In this document: piece after piece, positions 1 to 6,895 of the stretch
How the letters are laid out: each line of letters begins with the position of its first letter
Numbering within the stretch: the stretch's first letter is position 1
Source of the DNA: an uncultured Lachnospiraceae bacterium
Lineage (GTDB): Bacteria > Bacillota > Clostridia > Lachnospirales > Lachnospiraceae
Direction of reading: 5' to 3'
Length of the DNA: 18,082 nt
NCBI GenBank assembly: GCA_910587955.1
Contig: CAJUNN010000005.1
Location: forward strand, 77,618 to 95,699
Notes under the pieces: model-generated
Told to the model about the DNA's origin: nothing
The model's input: only the letters and a program-made list of their open reading frames with translations
Database searches by the model: none
Made by a program: the position numbers and the translations under genes

Positions 1-163
1 GGGCCGCAAGCGTCCGAAAATCCTTCTGTGCGCTGTCCGGGCTCCTGCTGTTTTTTGATTCCAGTTCCGCATCCGCCCTCCCTGCACACTTCCACAAGAA
101 GTATTTTGGGCCGCAAGCGTCCGAAAATCCTTCTGTGCGCTGTCCGGGCTCCTGCTGTTTTTA
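1..163 (-). repeat. Foldback repeat locus A, downstream of leuB (runs off window edge)
   Basis: Positions 1-55 and 108-162 are an exact 55-nt direct repeat with a period of 107 nt. One complete unit lies between about 63 and 157, and a second is cut by the window edge. Read on the minus strand, the unit starts with ACAGCAGGAGCCC at the leuB stop codon and ends with TGCGGAACT. The arms pair as nested helices: GCA/TGC, GCCC/GGGC, GCGCAC/GTGTGC, GAAG/CTTC, ATTTT/AAAAT and a GG.CGC/GCG.CC tip. Loci 4397-4565 and 12730-12973 carry the same architecture. The gene downstream of leuB lies outside the window. Confidence 0.85.
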
Positions 164-1246
164 GTTTACCCGGGCGGCTATTAAGTCTCCCATCTCTGCG
201 GTTCCTACTTTTTTGCAGCCCGCCGAGAAAATATCCGCCGTGCGGTATCCCTCTGTGAGCACCTGCTGTACAGCCTGCTCCACGGCTGCCGCCTCTTTGT
301 CCAGGTCAAAGGTGAAGCGCAGCATCATGGCTGCCGACAGGACGGTTGCTATGGGATTGGCAATGTCCTGTCCTGCAATATCCGGGGCCGAACCGTGGCT
401 GGGCTCATAGAGGCCGAACTTTGTGTCGTTTAAGCTGGCACTGGAAAGCATTCCGATGGATCCCGTCACCATGCTGGCCTCGTCGGAGAGAATGTCCCCG
501 AACATATTCTCCGTGAGAATTACATCGAACTGCCCCGGATTCTTTACCAGCTGCATGGCACAGTTGTCCACCAGCATATGGGAAAGCTCTACGTCCGGGT
601 ACTCTTTTGCCGTTTCCTCCACAACCTTTCTCCAAAGCCGGGAGGAATCCAGCACATTGGCCTTGTCTACACTGCAGACCTTTCCCCGCCTCTTGCGGGC
701 AATGTCGAAGGCCCGCTTTGCAATCCTGCGGATCTCATGCTCATTGTAGGTCAGGGTATCTACGGCCGTTAATACGCCGTCCACCTCTTCTGTTTTGCGC
801 GCTCCGAAATAGAGCCCTCCTGTCAGCTCCCGCATAATCATCATATCAAAGCCTTCCCCGATGACCTCATCCTTTAAGGGACAGGCTCCTTTTAGCTCCT
901 GATAAAGCACCGCAGGCCGCAGATTGGCAAAGAGCCCCAGGGATTTGCGCAGTTTCAAAAGTCCGGCCTCCGGCCGGTTCTGGGGCGGCAGTTTGTACCA
1001 GGGGGAAGTCGCTGCATCCCCTCCGATGGATCCCATCAATACTGCCCCGCTCGCCCGGGCTGTTTCTATGGTTTCATCTGTCAGGGGAACCCCGTGAACG
1101 TCAATAGACGCCCCCCCCATCAGAAGCTCTGTGTACAAAAATTCGTGTCCGAACCGCTCTCCGACGGCATGAAGCACCTTTCTGGCCTCTCGTACTATCT
1201 CCGGTCCAATCCCGTCTCCGGGGATCACGGCAATCTGCAGTTTCAT
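161..1246 (-). CDS. leuB: 3-isopropylmalate dehydrogenase
   Basis: This 361-residue protein has the usual LeuB length. It oxidises and decarboxylates 3-isopropylmalate with NAD in leucine biosynthesis, in the cytoplasm. The N-terminal IPGDGIGPE motif, the GSIGG and LRKSLGLFANLRP segments, the MRELTGGLYFG motif around residues 138-148, the DKANVLDSSRLW segment and the late ENMFGDILSDEAS and EPSHGSAPDIAG motifs are all present, which separates it from isocitrate and tartrate dehydrogenases. The ATG at 1246 follows a GAGGAG ribosome site at normal spacing and a strong promoter (1283-1311), so leuB can be the first gene of its transcript. leuC and leuD are not upstream, because the next gene is a divergent kinase. 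The stop codon abuts the foldback repeats that separate it from an unseen downstream gene. Confidence 0.97.
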   Translation of the reverse strand: MKLQIAVIPGDGIGPEIVREARKVLHAVGERFGHEFLYTELLMGGASIDVHGVPLTDETIETARASGAVLMGSIGGDAATSPWYKLPPQNRPEAGLLKLRKSLGLFANLRPAVLYQELKGACPLKDEVIGEGFDMMIMRELTGGLYFGARKTEEVDGVLTAVDTLTYNEHEIRRIAKRAFDIARKRRGKVCSVDKANVLDSSRLWRKVVEETAKEYPDVELSHMLVDNCAMQLVKNPGQFDVILTENMFGDILSDEASMVTGSIGMLSSASLNDTKFGLYEPSHGSAPDIAGQDIANPIATVLSAAMMLRFTFDLDKEAAAVEQAVQQVLTEGYRTADIFSAGCKKVGTAEMGDLIAARVN

Positions 1247-1282
1247 ATCTCCTCATCCCTTCTAAAAATGCCTATTAGTAAC

Positions 1283-1311
1283 AATATAGACCAAAATCCT
1301 AACTTTTTCAA
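1283..1311 (-). promoter_or_regulatory. leuB promoter (sigma-A type)
   Basis: On the minus strand TTGAAA (1311-1306), a 17-nt spacer and TATATT (1288-1283) form a near-consensus housekeeping promoter. The predicted start near 1276 gives a leader of only about 30 nt. That leaves no room for a T-box or leader-peptide attenuator. Confidence 0.7.
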
Positions 1312-1341
1312 CTGTTTCTCTCAATCGAAGAGATATTTCTA

Positions 1342-1370
1342 TTTAAAATTCCTTCCATTAATGCTATAAT
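1342..1370 (+). promoter_or_regulatory. Promoter of the hybrid histidine kinase
   Basis: TTTAAA (1342-1347), a 17-nt spacer and a perfect TATAAT (1365-1370) are preceded by the TGC of an extended -10. It lies about 27 nt upstream of the kinase ATG and is divergent from the leuB promoter. Confidence 0.65.
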
Positions 1371-1396
1371 ATAGGAAAAATTCAGGGAGAGATACG

Positions 1397-3655
1397 ATGC
1401 AGCGCAAAGAACTCAAAATGAATCGCAATTTAATTGAATATTTGCTGTATGCACTTTATGCGCCAAACGCCGGGGCCGTTTCCATAGAGAATCCGGCCGT
1501 CTCCCCTTCGGACTCCGATAGCTCTTCTTTTTTAGACGCTTCCAGCCTATCCTTTGCCCATGAAATCAAAAAGTTCATGGATGAGATACCGGGAGGCTTC
1601 CTTATCTACCGGGCGCAGGGGGAAGGGGAAATCCTTTACGCAAACAAAACGGTGCTTCACATTTTCAACTGTGACACCATGGATGAATTCCGCGTCCTTA
1701 CCGGCAACACATTCCGGGGTCTTGTGTATGGGGAGGATCGGGAGAGTGTGGAAGCAAGTATCCGGGAACAAATCGTACACAGTCATTTTGATCTGGACTA
1801 TGTGGAATACCGGATCATCCAGAAGGGCGGAGCCGTCCGCTGGGTGGAGGATTACGGGCATTTTGTCCACAGCGATCTCATCGGCGATCTCTTCTATGTG
1901 TTTATGGCCGATACCACAAACAAAAGGCAGTTCCAAATCGAAGAGCGGAACGCCCTGCTCAAAGAAAAGCTCCTAAAAGAGCGTCTCCTGCAGACACAGA
2001 TTGATGAGTACGACAAAGAACTAAAGGTCATTCACCAGGAGCACCTGCGCCGCCTGGAAGTGATTGAGGGACTCAGCGTCAATTATGAATCCATTCTCTA
2101 TGCTAACCTGAACACGGACCGCATTCTTCCTTACCGTCTGAGCAGCCGGACACAGCCTCAGTTCGGAAAAACATTGGAATTCCGCTCGTTCCGTTGGTTT
2201 ACGGAGAATTATATCCAAACCTGGGTCTGGCCGGAAGACCGGGCGGCCATGAGGCAGGCCTTAGACCCGGAATACATTCGTCAGAAGCTTTCCGGCAGTC
2301 GTACATTTTACGTCAACTATCGTGTCCAGATGGAAGAAGAACTCCAATATCTACAGCTCCGCATCGCAAAAGTAGGGCAGCAGGATGAGCTTTCCCGCAT
2401 TGTTCTGGGAACCCGCCGGGTGGACGAAGAAGTGCGCTATGAAATGGAGCAGAAAAAGATTTTTGAGGATGCTTTAAGCCATGCCAGGTTGGCCAATATA
2501 TCCAAAAATACGTTTCTTTCCAATATGTCCCACGATATGCGGACCCCTTTAAACGCCATCAACGGTTTTACTGCACTGGCCCAAAATCATATAAACGACC
2601 CGGAAAAGCTGTCGGAATATTTAACAAAAATACAGGATGCCGGCGCTCATCTTCTGAATCTCATCAATGAGATCCTGGAAATCTCCCGCATGGAATCAGG
2701 CATCATCCAGACAGAGGAATCCGACTGCTGCCTGTCAGTTCTTCTGGAGGGAATCCAAAAAGCCCTGCTCCCCAAGGCCGAGAGCCGTAACATCACGCTC
2801 TCCTTAAACATCTCAGGTCTGGAACACACCGATGTCCATATGGATCAGGGGAAACTAAAGCAAATCCTTCTCTGCCTGGTGGACAATGCTCTGAACTATA
2901 CGCCGGAAGAGGGACACGTGCGCATAATAGCCTCCGAGCAGACAGGAGCCGCCAGCAACCACGCCTTCTATCAGTTCTGCGTGGAAGATGACGGCATCGG
3001 CATCGAATCCCAATATTTGGAACGGATTTTCGAACCTTTTGAGCGAATCCGCAACACCACTCAGAGCGGCGTGCACGGAACGGGTCTGGGACTCACCGTG
3101 GCCCGCCAGCTGGCTGAGGCTATGGACGGAACCATTGAGGTGGAGAGTACCCGCGGAAAGGGAAGCTGTTTTACTGCTTCTTTCCATTTCTGTTTCCAGG
3201 AACCTGATGAAGCCCAGCCGGAGAGTCCGTTGGATTCCCTGCTCACCCTGCTGAAAGGACAGAAGATCCTCTTGGTAGATGACAATCAGATTAATCTGGA
3301 AATTGAATCGGAACTTTTAGAAGATACAGGCTTTTCTGTGGAGTTGGCCACGGATGGCAGCATTGCAGTGGAAAAAGTCCGCGTTTCCGCACCCGGCACC
3401 TTTGCCCTCATCTTGATGGATATCCAGATGCCTATTATGAACGGCTATGAGGCCACCCAGTGCATCCGCGGCCTCACAATCCCTGCTCTTTCCGGTATTC
3501 CCATTGTTGCCCTGTCTGCCAATGCCTTTGAGGAGGACCGGAGAATGTCCATCGAAAGCGGCATGAACGCCCATCTGGCCAAACCCTTTGAGGTTGACAA
3601 ACTGCTGGAAATCATGGCCCATATCTTTCTGCACGATTCCGGCTTTCCCTCCTAA
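1397..3655 (+). CDS. PAS-domain hybrid histidine kinase with C-terminal receiver
   Basis: This is a 752-residue cytoplasmic signalling protein. Domains in order: a short variable N-terminus, a PAS-like sensor (about 55-175), a charged coiled coil (about 176-225), a second PAS-like region (about 226-345), HisKA with phosphoacceptor His379 in SNMSHDMRTPLNAI, and an ATPase domain with N-box Asn497 (LVDNALNYTP), DDGIGI (531-536) and GTGLGL (561-566). The C-terminal receiver has LLVDDN, phosphoacceptor Asp675 in LMDIQMPIMNGYEA, Ser707 and Lys729. No transmembrane helix or signal peptide is visible, so it should sense an internal signal. No HPt domain is fused, so an output partner must lie elsewhere if phosphate leaves the receiver. 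The ATG at 1397 has AGGGAGAG about 6 nt upstream. Its stop overlaps the convergent SIS gene by 4 nt. The ligand cannot be told. Confidence 0.93.
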   Translation: MQRKELKMNRNLIEYLLYALYAPNAGAVSIENPAVSPSDSDSSSFLDASSLSFAHEIKKFMDEIPGGFLIYRAQGEGEILYANKTVLHIFNCDTMDEFRVLTGNTFRGLVYGEDRESVEASIREQIVHSHFDLDYVEYRIIQKGGAVRWVEDYGHFVHSDLIGDLFYVFMADTTNKRQFQIEERNALLKEKLLKERLLQTQIDEYDKELKVIHQEHLRRLEVIEGLSVNYESILYANLNTDRILPYRLSSRTQPQFGKTLEFRSFRWFTENYIQTWVWPEDRAAMRQALDPEYIRQKLSGSRTFYVNYRVQMEEELQYLQLRIAKVGQQDELSRIVLGTRRVDEEVRYEMEQKKIFEDALSHARLANISKNTFLSNMSHDMRTPLNAINGFTALAQNHINDPEKLSEYLTKIQDAGAHLLNLINEILEISRMESGIIQTEESDCCLSVLLEGIQKALLPKAESRNITLSLNISGLEHTDVHMDQGKLKQILLCLVDNALNYTPEEGHVRIIASEQTGAASNHAFYQFCVEDDGIGIESQYLERIFEPFERIRNTTQSGVHGTGLGLTVARQLAEAMDGTIEVESTRGKGSCFTASFHFCFQEPDEAQPESPLDSLLTLLKGQKILLVDDNQINLEIESELLEDTGFSVELATDGSIAVEKVRVSAPGTFALILMDIQMPIMNGYEATQCIRGLTIPALSGIPIVALSANAFEEDRRMSIESGMNAHLAKPFEVDKLLEIMAHIFLHDSGFPS

Positions 3656-4383
3656 TACTGACGGGTATAGGTCCGGAAGTATTCCTCATTGACGGTCTCG
3701 TTTCCGTCCACATTGAGGCTGATAAACACGGGAGGTTCTACGCCCCCCTCAAGAAGCTCCTCCACACAGGCTGCCGTAATGGCCTGCACAATAAAAGCGT
3801 TGGCCATGGAGGAGGTGGGACAGATGGCGGCTTTCATCCCATCAATCCGCAGGGCACTGTCCCCCTCCACACCGCAGTTGTCAATGACCAGATCTGCTAT
3901 ATCCATGAGCTTTTTCCCGCTGGCATGGCGGGAAACCGTCCTGGAGGAATGTTCCACACTGGTAATGGCAATGACTTTTGCTCCCCGCTCTTTCGCACAG
4001 AGGGCCAGTTCAATGGGATAGGCATTCCGGCCGGAGTTGGAAGCTACCAAAACCACATCGTCTTTTCCAATCCCGTAAAGCTTTGCCAGGATTTCTGCAT
4101 AGCCGGGCAGACGCTCTATGTAAGAACTTTTGGTTGGATGCTCTTCCAAAGTCAGTTCGCAGGTCATAATCGGCACCGGGAAGGCAAGCCCGCCGGCACG
4201 GCCGTAAAACTCTTCTGCCACCGTGTGGGAATGTCCGCTCCCGCTGACAAAAAAACGGTGACCCTCCCGGTGGGCCCGTGCAATCATCCGGCCCGCCTCT
4301 TCTAACTTGTCCGACTGGGTGTCCCGAATGGTGTGTACCACCTGGAGGCCAATTTCAAAAACATCTTCTACTCGTTTTCCCAT
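3652..4383 (-). CDS. SIS-domain (sugar isomerase fold) protein
   Basis: This 243-residue cytoplasmic protein consists mainly of a SIS phosphosugar-binding fold. Supporting segments are the early FVSGSGHSHTVAEEFYGRAGG stretch, VLVASNSGRNAYPIE in the middle with the Ser/Thr-rich phosphate-binding loop, and VIAITSVEHS. It fits the uncharacterised SIS_2/UPF0309-type proteins better than GmhA, MurQ or NagB. Substrate and reaction are unknown; binding of a phosphorylated amino sugar or N-acetyl sugar is inference from the fold. The ATG at 4383 has TAGGAGATT upstream, a block also found before tpiA. It follows rpiR on the same strand across a foldback-repeat spacer, so the two are probably cotranscribed. 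Its TAG stop overlaps the convergent kinase stop by 4 nt, with no terminator between them. Confidence 0.85.
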   Translation of the reverse strand: MGKRVEDVFEIGLQVVHTIRDTQSDKLEEAGRMIARAHREGHRFFVSGSGHSHTVAEEFYGRAGGLAFPVPIMTCELTLEEHPTKSSYIERLPGYAEILAKLYGIGKDDVVLVASNSGRNAYPIELALCAKERGAKVIAITSVEHSSRTVSRHASGKKLMDIADLVIDNCGVEGDSALRIDGMKAAICPTSSMANAFIVQAITAACVEELLEGGVEPPVFISLNVDGNETVNEEYFRTYTRQY

Positions 4384-4396
4384 ATGAATCTCCTAT

Positions 4397-4565
4397 TTTA
4401 AGTTCCGCACATTTTCTTCCAACGCCTTTGTATAGAAGCATTTCCGGACGCTAAATCCGCGTCCGTAAATCCTTCTGGCGTTGTCCGTAAATCTGCTGTT
4501 TTTAAGTTCCGCACATTTTCTTCCAACGCCTTTGTATAGAAGCATTGTCCGTAAATCTGCTGTTT
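4397..4565 (-). repeat. Foldback repeat locus B, between rpiR and the SIS gene
   Basis: There are two tandem units. The full unit (4401-4498, 98 nt) has on the minus strand the nested helices CAACGCC/GGCGTTG, AGAAG/CTTCT, ATTT/AAAT and a perfect GGACGC/GCGTCC tip. The second unit (4505-4562, 58 nt) is identical at both ends but lacks 40 internal nt, which removes the CAACGCC-to-GCGTCC part of the fold. The array starts directly at the rpiR TAA stop and ends in GCGGAACTTAAAATAGGAG, the ribosome site of the SIS gene. Confidence 0.87.
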
Positions 4566-5393
4566 TTATTTTTCTTCCAGTTTCTCGTTGATAGAAATTG
4601 CCACCTTCTCCCGGTAGCTGTGGGTTTTCTGCCAGTTCTGGGCTGTGTAGCTGGAAAACAATACATCCAGTACGTAAAGCTGGGACACAACGCTGATGAA
4701 AGTTCCGCCTGTCACAGGGTTCTCCGGGGCATGGGTCATAAGTACGCAGTCCGCCAGCTTGGCAATGGGAGAATTTTCATGATTGGTGATGACAATCAGG
4801 GTACAGCCGTTGTCCTTGGCCGTTTTCAGTGCCTGAAACAAATCGTTGGTGGTTCCCGAAATGGAAATCCCGATTACCAGATCGCTGGAATCCATAACTG
4901 CCGCCTGGATGGTCTGCAGATGGGAATCTTTCACCGCCTTGCAGCGTTTCCCCACGCGCAGCAAGCGCGCCTCCGCAATCTCTGCCGTAAAGCCGCTGCT
5001 CCCTGCTCCATAGAAGAAAATCTGCTCTTTCTCCTCTATCATCCGCACGGCATCCTGGATTTTCTTCTTCCGGATCCCGTCGTTGGTATTTTTTATCACC
5101 TGCACCATGGTTTCCATGGTCTGGACGCTGTCTACCTCCTCCTGAACACCGGTTTCCTCATCCTTGGCGTTCTCAATCGCCAAGGATACTTTCAGATCCT
5201 GAAACCCCCGGAAGCCCATTTTCCGGCAGAAACGGATAATACTTGCCTCCCCCAGCCCCAGTTCCTTGGACAGTTCCTGCAAAGTCATATTTATAATCAA
5301 ATAATTCTGATCCGCAAGCAGAAAATTGGCTATCTTTTTCTCTGTCTTCGTCAAGGTAATGTAATTCTCTTCGATTAAATTTTTTGTTTTCAT
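4566..5393 (-). CDS. RpiR/MurR-family transcriptional regulator
   Basis: This 275-residue protein has the standard RpiR layout. An N-terminal HTH_6 domain (about 1-77) has its recognition region near residues 38-57 (TLQELSKELGLGEASIIRFC). A C-terminal SIS domain (about 110-245) contains FFYGAGSSG and ISISGTTND, the usual sugar-phosphate contact loops. Members bind DNA as dimers or tetramers and respond to a phosphosugar such as MurNAc-6-P, ManNAc-6-P or GlcNAc-6-P. The ATG at 5393 follows AAGGGG at about 10 nt. It is first in an operon with the SIS protein. Control of the PTS-nanE operon 4.8 kb away is plausible because RpiR proteins often regulate sialic acid and ManNAc genes, but this is inference. 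Confidence 0.92.
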   Translation of the reverse strand: MKTKNLIEENYITLTKTEKKIANFLLADQNYLIINMTLQELSKELGLGEASIIRFCRKMGFRGFQDLKVSLAIENAKDEETGVQEEVDSVQTMETMVQVIKNTNDGIRKKKIQDAVRMIEEKEQIFFYGAGSSGFTAEIAEARLLRVGKRCKAVKDSHLQTIQAAVMDSSDLVIGISISGTTNDLFQALKTAKDNGCTLIVITNHENSPIAKLADCVLMTHAPENPVTGGTFISVVSQLYVLDVLFSSYTAQNWQKTHSYREKVAISINEKLEEK

Positions 5394-5431
5394 CTGCCGG
5401 CCGCCCCTTTGCTGTATCTATTTTGACTACA

Positions 5432-5440
5432 ATTATAACA
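5432..5440 (-). promoter_or_regulatory. Extended -10 promoter of rpiR
   Basis: The minus strand reads TGTTATAAT (5440-5432), a perfect TATAAT with the TGn extension. The hexamer 17 nt upstream is a poor -35, so this would act as an extended -10 promoter. Confidence 0.5.
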
Positions 5441-5477
5441 CCGATTTTCTTTTACTGCTGTACTTTTTTGAAAAATC

Positions 5478-5486
5478 TGTTAAAAT
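5478..5486 (+). promoter_or_regulatory. Extended -10 promoter of the NIF3-like gene
   Basis: TGTTAAAAT (5478-5486) matches an extended -10 with no clear -35. Transcription would start near 5493, about 53 nt before the chosen ATG at 5546. This would exclude the earlier TTG at 5489 as a start. Confidence 0.4.
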
Positions 5487-5545
5487 AATTGGTATGCAAA
5501 GACACAGCACTGGATAAGCCTGCGCTTTCTCAGAAAGGAATCTTT

Positions 5546-6331
5546 ATGAAAATCAAAGAAATTACGGACTTTCTGTCCCAAAATGCCCACTGGATGAATT
5601 TAAACGAAACAAGAGATCTGATGCTCTGCGGAAATGCTGAAGATGAAACCGCCCGTGTGGGCGTGTGCTGGGTAGTTACCAACCAAGTCATCGATCAGGC
5701 CATCGAAAAACAAATTTCGTTTTTGATCAGTCACGAAAACCCCTTCTACCACTTTACCACCAGCCCCAAACGTCTGGCCCGCTTAAGCACTGAAAAAAAG
5801 CTGGCCCGGCTGCAGGAAAACCGCATTGCCGTTTACCGCTGCCACGACGCCTGGGACATGATGCCGGAGGTTGGCGTAGCCGATGTATGGGCCAAAAGCC
5901 TGGGATTTCCGTTTACGCGCTCTGTCTCCTCCTATATCCAGCACGCGGATATTGAAGAACAGACCGTGGAGGATCTTGCCCGCCATGTAGCTGCTGTCCT
6001 CAAACCGGAAGGGGAAAACGGGGTCTACGTTTTCGGCGACATCCGCAAAAAAGTAACACGCTTAGGCATGGGAACCGGGGCAGCCACCGATATTTTCAAA
6101 ATGCTGGATCAGCAGCCCTGCGATGTGTGTATCGTGGCCGACGACGGGATTTCCAACTACTACCAGGCCCAATATGCCCTGGATCAGGGGCTCCCCCTGA
6201 TCGTAGTCAACCATTCCTGCTGCGAGATTGCAGGCATCAAAAGCATGGCCCGGTATCTCCGGCAGCATTTTCCGGATCTTGAGGTTTCCTACCTGGAAGA
6301 GGGCTATACCGTTACCTACATTACCGCCTAG
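5546..6331 (+). CDS. NIF3-like (DUF34) dinuclear-metal protein
   Basis: This 261-residue protein of the NIF3/YbgI/YqfO group forms toroidal hexamers with a two-metal site in characterised members. The biochemical role of the family is still debated. Recognisable segments are FLISHENPFYHF (the place of the usual HH ligand pair), YRCHDAWDMMPEVGVAD and the C-terminal VVNHSCCEIAG with the His...Glu ligands. Several classical ligands look altered: SHENP instead of THHP, and DDGIS near residues 194-198 where the family usually has GE.SH. Metal binding may therefore differ. I chose the ATG at 5546 because AGAAAGGA lies about 7 nt upstream; an in-frame TTG at 5489 lacks a ribosome site. The gene overlaps the convergent ycxB-like gene by 11 nt. 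Confidence 0.82.
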   Translation: MKIKEITDFLSQNAHWMNLNETRDLMLCGNAEDETARVGVCWVVTNQVIDQAIEKQISFLISHENPFYHFTTSPKRLARLSTEKKLARLQENRIAVYRCHDAWDMMPEVGVADVWAKSLGFPFTRSVSSYIQHADIEEQTVEDLARHVAAVLKPEGENGVYVFGDIRKKVTRLGMGTGAATDIFKMLDQQPCDVCIVADDGISNYYQAQYALDQGLPLIVVNHSCCEIAGIKSMARYLRQHFPDLEVSYLEEGYTVTYITA

Positions 6332-6830
6332 ACAGCACCCAGGTCAGAAAGGCCTTCATATCCTCCTCTTTTTCAAACTCCCGGTAAGGAAGGAGGAGGG
6401 TTCCCCCGGGATAATAAAATGCAAACATATTCTTTAAAGGGATCATGGTCCGGATCTGGGAATAGGGTACCTCTCTTTTGCCGGACGGTTCTTCCACAAG
6501 CACTGTCTTTTCCTGAAAACGGCACCGGATTTCGGCAAACTCCCGGACTTTTAATTTGGGCCAGTAATAGCGCCGGACTTTCCGGTTCAGATAATTGCCC
6601 CAGACGGCCTTTGCCCCGTAAAGGATCCAGAGAACTGCCAATGCCAGCACGCTGGTAATAAAAAACATGTGCTGGATTTTCAGCACCAGAACGCCTGTCA
6701 CCAGAAGGGCCGGAACACTGGTCAGAAGAAACCAGCGGGATCCCCGCATCTTTCCGGAGCGAATGATCTCATAGACAAGATATTCCCGGTATTCTTCTTC
6801 CCGCAGGGTAAAGCAAAATGTTTTTTCCAT
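6321..6830 (-). CDS. YcxB-like two-helix membrane protein
   Basis: This 169-residue protein probably belongs to the YcxB-like family. It has a short N-terminal cytosolic part, two adjacent membrane helices (about residues 32-50 and 53-72), and a cytosolic C-terminal domain with the pattern IRCRFQEKTVLVEEPSGK, YSQIRTMI, FAFYYPGGTLLLPYREF. Function is unknown. The ATG at 6830 is preferred over the in-frame ATG at 6881, because the latter lies inside the terminator hairpin after nanE and its extra 17 residues look unlike coding sequence. A GGAAA ribosome site lies about 12 nt upstream, which is rather far. With only 26 nt between hairpin and start, expression probably depends on read-through from the nanE operon. 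Confidence 0.7.
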   Translation of the reverse strand: MEKTFCFTLREEEYREYLVYEIIRSGKMRGSRWFLLTSVPALLVTGVLVLKIQHMFFITSVLALAVLWILYGAKAVWGNYLNRKVRRYYWPKLKVREFAEIRCRFQEKTVLVEEPSGKREVPYSQIRTMIPLKNMFAFYYPGGTLLLPYREFEKEEDMKAFLTWVLSRR

Positions 6831-6856
6831 AATTGAACGTGATTTCCTTTTTTGAA

Positions 6857-6890
6857 AAGGGGCCTTTGGATATTCTGCCAAAGGCCCCTT
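6857..6890 (-). terminator. Hairpin terminator after nanE (bidirectional)
   Basis: A perfect 13-bp stem (6857-6869 with 6878-6890) encloses an 8-nt loop, 5 nt after the nanE stop. The T-run is short on the minus strand (TTTTC) and better on the plus strand (CTTTTTT). Partial read-through into the ycxB-like gene is therefore likely. Confidence 0.75.
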
Positions 6891-6895
6891 CTTTT

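Noticed and set aside
1..163. CRISPR-like direct repeats
   Set aside because: Units are about 98-107 nt and abut each other without unique spacers. They fold along their whole length, and no cas gene is nearby.
4545..5378. Long plus-strand open frame (277 codons) opposite rpiR
   Set aside because: It is antisense to a clear RpiR gene and its composition (many Leu, His, Cys, Gln) is typical of an antisense shadow. It has no recognisable motif.
5489..5545. TTG start giving 19 extra residues on the NIF3-like protein
   Set aside because: No ribosome site. It lies next to the extended -10, while the ATG at 5546 has a good ribosome site.
6831..6881. Earlier start for the ycxB-like gene at 6881
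   Set aside because: The added 17 codons would translate the terminator hairpin after nanE, and the region lacks a ribosome site.
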